Shown here in pieces: positions 1-4,771 of a stretch of 8,420 bases of DNA (the first letter of the stretch is position 1; the number at the start of each line of letters is the position of its first letter). The DNA is taken from NCBI GenBank assembly GCA_900555515.1, contig USLO01000070.1, positions 1 through 8,420 of the forward strand. The letters run 5' to 3'. The stretch comes from an uncultured Collinsella sp. (lineage in GTDB: Bacteria > Actinomycetota > Coriobacteriia > Coriobacteriales > Coriobacteriaceae). Under the pieces are notes generated by a model. The model was given only the letters and a program-made list of their open reading frames with translations, had not been told where the DNA came from and ran no database searches. The translations under genes and the position numbers were made by a program.

Positions 1-60
1 GCGCTGCTGCATCTCCTCAATCGCCTTGTCGATGTCGGAAATCTTCTTCTTAGTGCTCAT
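1..60 (-). CDS. Start of an unrecognised small element protein (partial, runs off the left edge)
   Basis: Only the first 20 codons are in the window; the protein begins MSTKKKISDIDKAIEE and continues left of position 1. The ATG at 60-58 is preceded by AAGGAGG, 8 nt upstream of the ATG, an excellent ribosome binding site that lies inside the last codons of the upstream 219-aa gene; that gene stops at 64, only 3 nt before this ATG. The spacing and strand place it as the fourth gene of the element operon. The visible part is lysine-rich then amphipathic and helical. No family can be named from 20 residues. Confidence 0.75.
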   Translation of the reverse strand, partial: MSTKKKISDIDKAIEEMQQR

Positions 61-63
61 GAT

Positions 64-723
64 TTATTCCTCCTTGTTCGTTGAATCGTCTATGTCGTAA
101 CCGCCGTCGAAGAAGGCGGTCGAGATACGCACGTATCCGCGATAGCTGTCGTTTAGCTCGGGCATGCACTGGCGGTCGTTATCGGACCCGCGATAGGACT
201 TGTTCATCCACTCCGTCACGTCATATTCGAGAATCAGCGGCTCGGGGAAATCCATACGCCCGGTGCTTCGAACACGCTCCTGCAACTGCCAGCCCTGTTC
301 CTCGGCAAGGCCCTCGATTGATTCATAGAAAGCGTTTCGGCCGAGCATGCGACCGGAGGGCTGATTGCGCTGGAACCAATGGCGGTACAGGTCGTACAGG
401 AACTTGCACGGGAGCAGATGCCAAGACGCCGCGGGGAAAATCTCGTCGGCGAACTGGCGCAGGGGGTCGTTCGCCACGCGGAAATCATCCAGAAGCGCCG
501 AGCAGGCATCCGGCGTTCCGTGTTCGGCGCCCGGCTTCAGTCCCTTGACGAAGTCAAGGACCTCTTCCGCCGAACCCATGTCCTTCACTTCAGGGAAAAC
601 CGTCACGAGCGCGTCGGCGTAAGCCTTCGTCCTCGCAGCCCGCGCCTCGCGGCGCAGCTTCTTCGCCTGAGCCTCTAACGCACGTGCCTCCTCAGCCACG
701 TCATCAAACCTCTTCGTTGCCAT
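64..723 (-). CDS. Accessory replication protein sharing the helicase's C-terminal module (219 aa)
   Basis: Residues 1-35 are a charged, Ala/Arg/Glu-rich helical stretch, probably a coiled coil. Residues 84-200 resemble the C-terminal region of phage/plasmid-type primase-helicases: an N-D start (85-86), FLYDLYRHWF (108-117), PEPLILEY (160-167), WMN (172-174) and YRGYVR (194-199). The same module lies in the helicase encoded just upstream (residues 496-550), with identical residues at N, D, F, P, L, Y and W in ungapped register. In helicases of this type the module follows the ATPase core and probably binds DNA; here it stands without any ATPase motif. The ATG at 723 has AAGGAGG ahead of it, overlapping the helicase stop at 739-737, so the two are probably translationally coupled. 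Role inferred: origin binding or an accessory replication factor. It could also be a split-off piece of an ancestral fused primase. Confidence 0.8.
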   Translation of the reverse strand: MATKRFDDVAEEARALEAQAKKLRREARAARTKAYADALVTVFPEVKDMGSAEEVLDFVKGLKPGAEHGTPDACSALLDDFRVANDPLRQFADEIFPAASWHLLPCKFLYDLYRHWFQRNQPSGRMLGRNAFYESIEGLAEEQGWQLQERVRSTGRMDFPEPLILEYDVTEWMNKSYRGSDNDRQCMPELNDSYRGYVRISTAFFDGGYDIDDSTNKEE

Positions 724-736
724 AATCTATTCCTCC

Positions 737-2680
737 TTAATCGGCGTCTTCTGTATCCGTCGCAAGACCAAGCTGCTCTCTCACCGCCGCGTAACCGGCA
801 CCGTAGTCTGCGGGAGTCGTGCCATGGGCGGTGCAGTAATCGAGGACGACCGTGCGGAAAATCCCGCGACGCCTGCCCAAGAAGGGGACCCATCCGTCTG
901 CACCGCCAAAACCGGCAGCTCGCTTGCAGTAGGCCCTCAAGCCGGGGCACCACTTCTCGCAGCTCGTCTTGAGGACGGACCCGCTCGCGTCCTTGTTCTG
1001 CGTCCATTCGCCGTCGGAGCACGCAAGCTCGACGATTCGGGCCGTGAACGCCTTGCGGCTCATCTGCATCCGCATGCCCTTGTGCTCCGCGTCCAGCCAT
1101 TCGTCGTAGCGCATGGACAGGTAATCATTCGGCACGAAGTCGGCCTGAATCGAATCCTTGACGTCCTCCCAGAACTCAGCCACCGTGTCATTGCCGAGAA
1201 CCCACTCGTGCTTCAGCTGCGCGGCCTCCTCAGGCTCGGGCAGCTCGTAATACCGGTCCCACTTCACCAGCGCCTGATAGGCAAGGTATTCGCAGAACTC
1301 GGGGGACACGACCCACTCGGAACGGATGGTCTTGTCGTCGGCCTTGCCGACGAACTGCCCCGTGAACGGGACGTAGATGTTGCGGGCCAGCCAAGCGTCC
1401 CCCTTGTCGCGGGTCTTCGGGATGTCGTTAGCGGCGCAGACAATCAGCGCGTGGGGCGTGTAGTCGAACATGCCCTTGTTCTTGCGCTCCACGCCTATCG
1501 CGTCATGCGAGATGATTGACTTCAGGCGCGAGTTGTCCTTCAGGTACGCGCCCGAATCGGAGTCCTCGCACGTGATGAGGGAGACCCCCACGATGTTCGA
1601 CACGCCGAACCGCCCGCCATCCCCGCCGCCGGCAAGCAGCGCGAGGCTTGAGGTCATGCACCCGTCGTAGCCGACGAGCGACTTGAGGCAGTCGAGGAAG
1701 GTACTCTTCCCGTTGTGACCCGTCTGGTTGTGGAGGGTCACCATGACGCGCCAGTTGTGGTAGCTGCGCAGGGACGCCCCCGCCACCTTGACGAGCAGGT
1801 CGCGCCCGCCGTCGTAGGGGACGTAGGAATCCAGCAGCTGCCAGAAGTCAATCTTCGAGCCATCCGGCATCGTGTGCTCGGGGACGGGCGGCTCCTTGTC
1901 GGGGAGGCGCGTGGCGCTCTTCCTGAGCGCAACGACCCCGGGGGAGAACTCGCGCAGGACGCGCTCCTCGTAATCCCAGATTCCGTTGGCCATGAAGACC
2001 AGGGACGGGTTGTCGCACTCGCACACGCGGTTCTCCCGACGCGATGCCATGTCGTGCAGCTTCTGGACGAAGTTCTTCTTCCAGTTGCCGTTCACGGCGC
2101 CCACGACCTCCTGACACCACAGGTCAATCTGCCCGTCGCCAATCTCGCGGTAAATTCCCTCGTCGGGGTCGTACATGGCGAGCACGCCCTCCGAGGTCGG
2201 CTTGTCCACGGTCTCCTTGACGCAGACCATGCGGATGACCTCCTGCGCGAACACCAGCTCGGCGGCCTGCACGGGGTCGATGCTCTTGAGCTTCGGCCAG
2301 CGAAAGCCCCTGCCGTAAATCTTGCCCGCCTCTGGATTAGATGGCGGCTCGGACAGGTTGGTCCACGCCACAAGGGCGTTCGTCACCTTGACCACGACGT
2401 CCGAGAGAGCGGACAGGCCATCGCCCGCGCAGTCGCGCAGCACATAGCTCACCACATCGCTGAGCGCCTTGTGATAGTTCTCCCCGCCGTACAGGTAATC
2501 AGGGTTGTACGCCTCGCCCTGATTCCCCTCGTCGTACGCACGCCCCCTCTTCATCTCATCTTTTGCCTGCGGGTCAGATACTTGAAAAATGGGCGGTAAT
2601 GAGCTAAAATATTTATAGTTAGACGGAGCGGTTCCCTTTGCTGTGGCGGCGGGGGAACTGCTCTTTTCTTTTGCCTCCAT
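737..2680 (-). CDS. D5/P4-type superfamily-3 replication helicase (Rep-like, 647 aa)
   Basis: Likely the replication initiator helicase of the element. Residues 1-150 are unassigned. Residues about 160-310 look like the D5_N domain (YDPDEGIYRE at 170-179; NPSLVFMANGIWDY at 224-237). The SF3 ATPase core follows: Walker A GHNGKST (321-327), a Walker B-like strand VSLITCEDSD (366-375), RLKSII (385-390), sensor AANDIP (416-421) and a conserved Arg in LARNIYVPF (R433). A DNA-binding-like module starts at GND (496-498) and runs to about 550. No Toprim or archaeo-eukaryotic primase motif is visible, so this is helicase-like rather than a complete P4 alpha-type primase-helicase. The ATG at 2680 is preceded by TAAGGAGGTG, which overlaps the stop of the HTH gene. 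It lies downstream of a promoter, a leader terminator and an iteron-type origin that it may act on. Confidence 0.9.
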   Translation of the reverse strand: MEAKEKSSSPAATAKGTAPSNYKYFSSLPPIFQVSDPQAKDEMKRGRAYDEGNQGEAYNPDYLYGGENYHKALSDVVSYVLRDCAGDGLSALSDVVVKVTNALVAWTNLSEPPSNPEAGKIYGRGFRWPKLKSIDPVQAAELVFAQEVIRMVCVKETVDKPTSEGVLAMYDPDEGIYREIGDGQIDLWCQEVVGAVNGNWKKNFVQKLHDMASRRENRVCECDNPSLVFMANGIWDYEERVLREFSPGVVALRKSATRLPDKEPPVPEHTMPDGSKIDFWQLLDSYVPYDGGRDLLVKVAGASLRSYHNWRVMVTLHNQTGHNGKSTFLDCLKSLVGYDGCMTSSLALLAGGGDGGRFGVSNIVGVSLITCEDSDSGAYLKDNSRLKSIISHDAIGVERKNKGMFDYTPHALIVCAANDIPKTRDKGDAWLARNIYVPFTGQFVGKADDKTIRSEWVVSPEFCEYLAYQALVKWDRYYELPEPEEAAQLKHEWVLGNDTVAEFWEDVKDSIQADFVPNDYLSMRYDEWLDAEHKGMRMQMSRKAFTARIVELACSDGEWTQNKDASGSVLKTSCEKWCPGLRAYCKRAAGFGGADGWVPFLGRRRGIFRTVVLDYCTAHGTTPADYGAGYAAVREQLGLATDTEDAD

Positions 2681-2692
2681 ATTCCCACCTCC

Positions 2693-2914
2693 TTAATTCG
2701 TCAGCTCGACGTGCTTCACGTTCGCGTTCTTCCACGCCTCGACGTCGTCAATCTTGTAGCGAACCGCGTTTCCGACCTTGTAGTAGCTCGGACCCTTGCC
2801 CTGATAGCGCCAGGTGCAGAGCGTCCCCGCGCTCAAACCGAGGAACGCCGCCACCTCGCGCGTCGTCATGTAAGAGGGCTTTACCTCTTTTACCTGCTTC
2901 TTTCCTTTAGCCAT
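2693..2914 (-). CDS. Excisionase/AlpA-like helix-turn-helix protein (73 aa)
   Basis: A small basic protein with a single MerR/HTH_17-type winged helix over residues 15-62: YMTTREVAAFLGLSAGTL is the helix-turn-helix, followed by the wing-like YYKVGNAVRYKIDDVEAW. This size and fold are typical of phage and integrative-element excisionases and of AlpA regulators. Known members bend DNA at the attachment site during excision or switch on the integrase; which of these applies here cannot be told from sequence. The ATG at 2914 follows GGAGGTG at a 7-nt spacing. It is the first gene of the leftward operon, 12 nt ahead of the helicase, and lies about 36 nt past a strong leader terminator. Its position nearest the presumed attachment site at ssrA suits an excisionase. 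Confidence 0.85.
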   Translation of the reverse strand: MAKGKKQVKEVKPSYMTTREVAAFLGLSAGTLCTWRYQGKGPSYYKVGNAVRYKIDDVEAWKNANVKHVELTN

Positions 2915-2949
2915 AACCAGCCACCTCCATGTTCAAAGTCCTTTTCGCG

Positions 2950-3027
2950 AAACAAAAAAAGCTCCCGTGGAAACCAAAGAAGGACAGAGGCGCAAAGCCT
3001 TGTCTATCTCGGTTTCCACGGGAGCTT
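2950..3027 (-). terminator. Leader terminator/attenuator ahead of the HTH-helicase operon
   Basis: A perfect 17-bp inverted repeat (AAGCTCCCGTGGAAACC at 2959-2975 against its complement at 3011-3027). The loop holds a second small stem (GACA-AGGC/GCCT-TGTC around GCAAA). On the minus strand the stem runs into TTTTTTTGTTT, the form of an intrinsic terminator. It lies between the promoter at 3149-3177 and the first gene at 2914, so most transcripts should end here unless they read through. An upstream CCCGTG (3044-3049) could pair with part of one arm (CACGGG on the same strand) as a weak competing fold. It might instead end a separate small RNA of about 190 nt. Confidence 0.85.
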
Positions 3028-3142
3028 CGTGTTCGTTGTTTCGCCCGTGACGCACGGCCTATTCGACCGAGCGCTCGGCTCCTATTCCCGATAGCAACCC
3101 CGCATCAAGGACGGGACGGGTGCTGAGCCATTCATCTATATG
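2951..3142 (-). ncRNA. Predicted leader RNA / small RNA between promoter and terminator
   Basis: The transcript predicted from the promoter at 3149-3177 would start near 3142 and end near 2951. It contains a 12-bp perfect palindrome CCGAGCGCTCGG (3067-3078), a CCCG/CGGG hairpin near its 5' end, and the long terminator. It carries a short open frame of 17 codons (3135-3082) without a ribosome binding site. It may be only an untranslated leader, or a regulatory RNA controlling the replication operon. No known RNA family is recognised. Confidence 0.4.
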
Positions 3143-3146
3143 TATC

Positions 3147-3185
3147 CAATTGTACACCATTGAGACAATTGAAGCAATATCAATT
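3147..3185. promoter_or_regulatory. Candidate repressor operator overlapping the operon promoter
   Basis: Two inverted repeats sit on the promoter. CAATTGT (3147-3153) and ACAATTG (3165-3171) are separated by 11 bp and overlap the -10 and spacer. ATTGA and TCAAT (about 3169-3185) overlap the -35. Such symmetry over a promoter is typical of repressor binding, but no repressor gene is in the window, and AT-rich sequence can form short repeats by chance. Confidence 0.4.
3149..3177 (-). promoter_or_regulatory. Sigma70-type promoter for the element operon
   Basis: On the minus strand, TTGCTT (3177-3172) and TACAAT (3154-3149) are separated by exactly 17 bp. This is the best -35/-10 pair upstream of the HTH-helicase operon. 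Transcription would start near 3142 and read into the leader terminator. The surrounding bases are AT-rich in contrast to the flanks. Confidence 0.65.
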
Positions 3186-3204
3186 TTCCCGTAGCCGCAG
3201 TTCA

Positions 3205-3240
3205 GAGCCTATTTCCGCTCGTAAACGAATGGAAAGGCTC
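3205..3240. other. Imperfect hairpin between promoter and iteron region
   Basis: GAGCCT-AT-TTCC pairs with GGAAAGGCTC, with a small inner CGT/ACG stem. There is no T-run on either strand, so it is not an intrinsic terminator. It could be a protein site or part of the origin region. The rest of 3190-3300 shows nothing else recognisable. Confidence 0.4.
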
Positions 3241-3354
3241 GAAAAAGCAACCCTCCGCACCGCCCGGAAAGCAGCGACTGCAACAAGAGGTACACGTGAG
3301 GGCTGACCACATGTGTGACCACATCAAAATGGCATCTGGTCAGCTCTTGAAATG

Positions 3355-3386
3355 AAAATCCCCTCTTTTATCAAGGGATTTTTTCC
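3355..3386 (+). terminator. Small AT-flanked hairpin, possible bidirectional terminator inside the origin
   Basis: AAAATCCC (3355-3362) pairs with GGGATTTT (3375-3382), and the plus strand continues in T residues to 3384. It has intrinsic terminator form on the plus strand and a weaker one on the minus strand. It sits between two iteron groups, so it may keep transcription out of the origin. Confidence 0.5.
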
Positions 3387-3412
3387 GTTCTGACCACATG
3401 ACCAGATGACCA

Positions 3413-3490
3413 GATAAAATCCGACAAACTTTATTTATTTACGCGTATTACGTAGTCCTTTTCAATTTTTAAAAATAAGTCCTAAATTAT
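3413..3490. other. AT-rich core (candidate DNA unwinding element)
   Basis: The 60 bp at 3421-3480 are only about 27% GC by direct count, in a window that is otherwise GC-rich, and include TTATTTATTT and TTTTTAAAAATAA tracts. The stretch lies exactly between the left and right TGACCA iteron groups, where strand opening would be expected in an iteron origin. Confidence 0.6.
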
Positions 3491-3661
3491 GTGGTCATCT
3501 GGTCAGGAATTGCAAAAAGCCTGATGGCGCCTAGTGATTTGGCTGACCAGATGGTGACCACGACATTTTTTCTTCTGGTCATGTGGTCAGCATGTGGTCA
3601 GGCAAAACGCTCATAAACGAGGGAACGGGTGATTCTTCTGTCCTAAGCAGGTGCGCATTTC

Positions 3662-3939
3662 GGACGCTTCGCGTCCTCAATGCAGGCTAGTTACGCCTCG
3701 GGCTGCGCCCTCGGCTTGCCTCATCGCATATTGGGTACGCAGAAAAGCATGAGAACCATCCAATACGGTTTCGCATGCCTCATGCGTACCTCTCAAAGGC
3801 AACGGAGGCGCGAAGCGCCGTAGTTGCCGGCCAGACGGAGGGGCGTATGACCTCCCAAGCCCATGCCGCACCCCTTCTGTACGTCCACCCACATCCGACT
3901 GCCGCCCGCAGGGCGGCCACCCTTGCATCGAGCGGATGC
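3662..3939. repeat. Cluster of short perfect hairpins with 3-nt loops
   Basis: Five perfect inverted repeats have three-base loops: GGACGC-TTC-GCGTCC (3662-3676), GGGC-TGC-GCCC (3700-3710), CGCATG-CCT-CATGCG (3772-3786), GGCGC-GAA-GCGCC (3807-3819, inside a wider GGCAAC/GTTGCC stem at 3798-3828) and GCCGCCC-GCA-GGGCGGC (3901-3917). A sixth, GCATC/GATGC (3925-3939), has a 5-nt loop. Two of them contain GCGAAGC on one strand, known as an exceptionally stable DNA mini-hairpin. A larger structure pairs GGTACGCA (3734-3741) with TGCGTACC (3783-3790). No convincing gene covers the region. Possible roles are single-strand origin, transfer origin or structured RNA; none is proven. Confidence 0.55.
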
Positions 3940-3996
3940 GAGATGCACATGGGCGCTCGAACGTCCCTCAGACCGCTTCAGAGGCGTTTTAAGGCA

Positions 3997-4041
3997 CGAA
4001 AAAAGCCCGAGGGGTACACGAGTACCACAACGGGCTTAAAA
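3997..4041 (-). terminator. Strong leftward intrinsic terminator within nested repeats
   Basis: AAGCCCG (4003-4009) pairs with CGGGCTT (4031-4037), with an inner GGTAC/GTACC stem (4013-4017, 4022-4026). On the minus strand the stem ends in CTTTTTTCG. It is framed by a wider 12-bp inverted repeat, GCGTTTTAAGGC (3984-3995) against 4043-4054. The half CTTAAAACGC is also tandemly repeated at 4035-4044 and 4045-4054. It would stop transcription coming from ssrA before the origin region. Confidence 0.8.
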
Positions 4042-4069
4042 CGCCTTAAAACGCAAAATACGGCGTTTC

Positions 4070-4110
4070 ACGGCAACGGAAACGGAAAGGGGACGCCATC
4101 AGGCGTCCCC
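4070..4110 (-). terminator. Hairpin downstream of ssrA, probable terminator
   Basis: A perfect 9-bp stem with a 4-nt loop, GGGGACGCC-ATCA-GGCGTCCCC (4089-4110). It is followed on the minus strand by the T-rich TTTCCGTTTCCGTTG. It lies 60 bp past the tmRNA 3' end, in position to end the ssrA transcript. If the element is inserted at the ssrA 3' end, this terminator belongs to the element side. Confidence 0.6.
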
Positions 4111-4169
4111 CAACCTATACACAAGCGCAAACTCATTCTTGTAAAAGAAGAGTTCGACGCTTCCTCTTT

Positions 4170-4200
4170 TGGTGGAGGCGCGGAGAATCGAACTCCGGTC
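4170..4200. other. Putative attachment site at the ssrA 3' end (element/chromosome junction)
   Basis: The T arm and acceptor end of ssrA are a well-known target of tyrosine integrases, whose elements restore the gene's 3' end on insertion. Here phage-like genes and an origin lie directly on the 3' side of ssrA, and chromosome-like genes on its 5' side. The second copy of the core and the integrase would be to the left, outside the window, so the exact crossover cannot be fixed. Confidence 0.45.
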
Positions 4201-4533
4201 CACGAAAGCCCCCTGATTGGCATCTCCAAGCTCAGTCGCTGGTTTAATCTCGGACGCTTTGCGCGCAGCGACACGCTCGCGGCATCCCAACCGGTTCGGT
4301 CTTAGCCCGCGCCATACCGATTACGTGCGCGGGAGCATTCCCCTAACATGACGTCGCGCCGGTGTCGGGGAAATCACCGGGTTGACGCGCCACTATAAAC
4401 TAAGCAGCGAGAGCCATAGGCTCAAAAGAAGAGTTGTTGTCAATTCAATTTGACGGTACCCCTGTTTAACGAGGCGAGGAGACCTCGGCTTGCTTCCTCT
4501 CTCAGAGCTATCGTGTCGAAACCAGTCGCCCCC
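4170..4533 (-). ncRNA. ssrA: Transfer-messenger RNA (tmRNA)
   Basis: A one-piece tmRNA of 364 nt. The 5' end GGGGGCG (4533-4527) pairs with the 3' CGCCTCC before the encoded ACCA (to 4170); the third pair is G-U, the alanine identity element. GGTTTCGACA after the 5' stem and GGAGTTCGATTCTCC near the 3' end (T arm) are hallmark tmRNA sequences. The tag frame reads DNNSSFEPMALAA followed by TAG (4441-4400); an in-frame TGA lies two codons upstream, so the resume codon is at or near GAC 4441. The ALAA ending marks stalled products for degradation by ClpXP-type proteases. With SmpB it rescues stalled ribosomes. The gene is complete with an encoded CCA, so integration at its 3' end would not break it. 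Confidence 0.97.
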
Positions 4534-4660
4534 GAATGTTGGGAAAGTCTGGATGGTATCGGGCCTGCAAACACCCGATAACCGTCGACTTTTCAAGGAA
4601 CACGCGGGTGAACCCCGCTCGTGGATAGCTATCTTACCACGTTCTAAAGGCAGACAGCTG
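4534..4660 (-). promoter_or_regulatory. ssrA upstream region with two hairpins and a possible -10
   Basis: Two stems lie before the mature 5' end: TATCGGG/CCCGATA (4557-4563, 4574-4580) and CACG-CGGG/CCCG-CGTG with a bulge (4601-4623). A -10-like TAAGAT is at 4636-4631, without a clear -35. If this is the promoter, the precursor has a structured leader of about 90 nt that would have to be processed off. No protein gene is seen here. Confidence 0.35.
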
Positions 4661-4709
4661 TTCTATGCACGAGCTGTGAAGACCCTAATGTGCACCATAC
4701 TTCGCACTT

Positions 4710-4737
4710 TTGCCACCGAACGCGTCACGTATATTTT
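4710..4737 (+). promoter_or_regulatory. Candidate promoter for the 144-aa gene
   Basis: TTGCCA (4710-4715) and TATTTT (4732-4737) are separated by 16 bp, 34 bp ahead of the ATG at 4772. The match is moderate and is the best pair in the gap. Confidence 0.45.
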
Positions 4738-4771
4738 CGCCAAGCAAAATTGAACCATCGAAAGGACCGTT

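Larger units (their letters stand above)
3303..3601. other. Candidate replication origin: 13 TGACCA iterons around an AT-rich core
   Basis: The hexamer TGACCA occurs 13 times in about 300 bp. Plus-strand copies start at 3304, 3316, 3391, 3399, 3407, 3544 and 3555; complementary TGGTCA copies start at 3337, 3492, 3500, 3576, 3584 and 3595. The wider consensus is TGACCA(C/G)ATG, with 7 C-type and 6 G-type copies. Three copies at 3391-3416 are tandem at 8-bp spacing. Two iteron groups (3304-3416 and 3492-3600) flank the AT-rich stretch 3413-3490. This is the known plan of SaPI-type and other iteron origins that are opened by an SF3 helicase initiator, and such a helicase is encoded next door. 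Function is inferred; the repeat array itself is directly visible. Confidence 0.75.

Noticed and set aside
1715..2599. A 294-codon plus-strand open frame
   Set aside because: It is a shadow of the helicase gene in GC-rich sequence; the opposite strand carries the conserved SF3 motifs.
2929..3126. A 65-codon basic plus-strand frame
   Set aside because: It lies across the leader terminator and has no ribosome binding site; the Arg/Lys bias is typical of noise.
3082..3135. A 17-codon leader peptide frame in the operon leader
   Set aside because: It starts about 7 nt after the predicted transcript start with no ribosome binding site, and no regulatory codon run is seen.
3303..3601. CRISPR array as an explanation for the TGACCA repeats
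   Set aside because: Repeats are only 6-10 bp, lie in both orientations and are irregularly spaced; there are no cas genes.
3775..4305. A 176-codon open frame on the plus strand through the hairpin region and ssrA
   Set aside because: It runs antisense through the tmRNA, and its GGAENRTPV stretch is the familiar false translation of a T arm and acceptor end. It has no ribosome binding site and crosses two terminators.
4143..4435. 12-bp direct repeat AAAAGAAGAGTT at 4143-4154 and 4424-4435 as an attachment-site duplication
   Set aside because: It is low-complexity purine sequence, and one copy is inside the tmRNA tag region. A real attachment repeat should include the ssrA 3' end.
4393..4596. 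A 67-codon minus-strand open frame overlapping the 5' half of ssrA
   Set aside because: It lies inside the tmRNA and its leader, in a frame other than the tag, and looks low-complexity at its end.
4601..4623. Stem resembling a tRNA T arm upstream of ssrA
   Set aside because: The loop is too short and no other tRNA arms can be built around it.
4490..4753. An 87-codon plus-strand open frame opposite the ssrA 5' end
   Set aside because: It is antisense to tmRNA, with no ribosome binding site or protein-like pattern.
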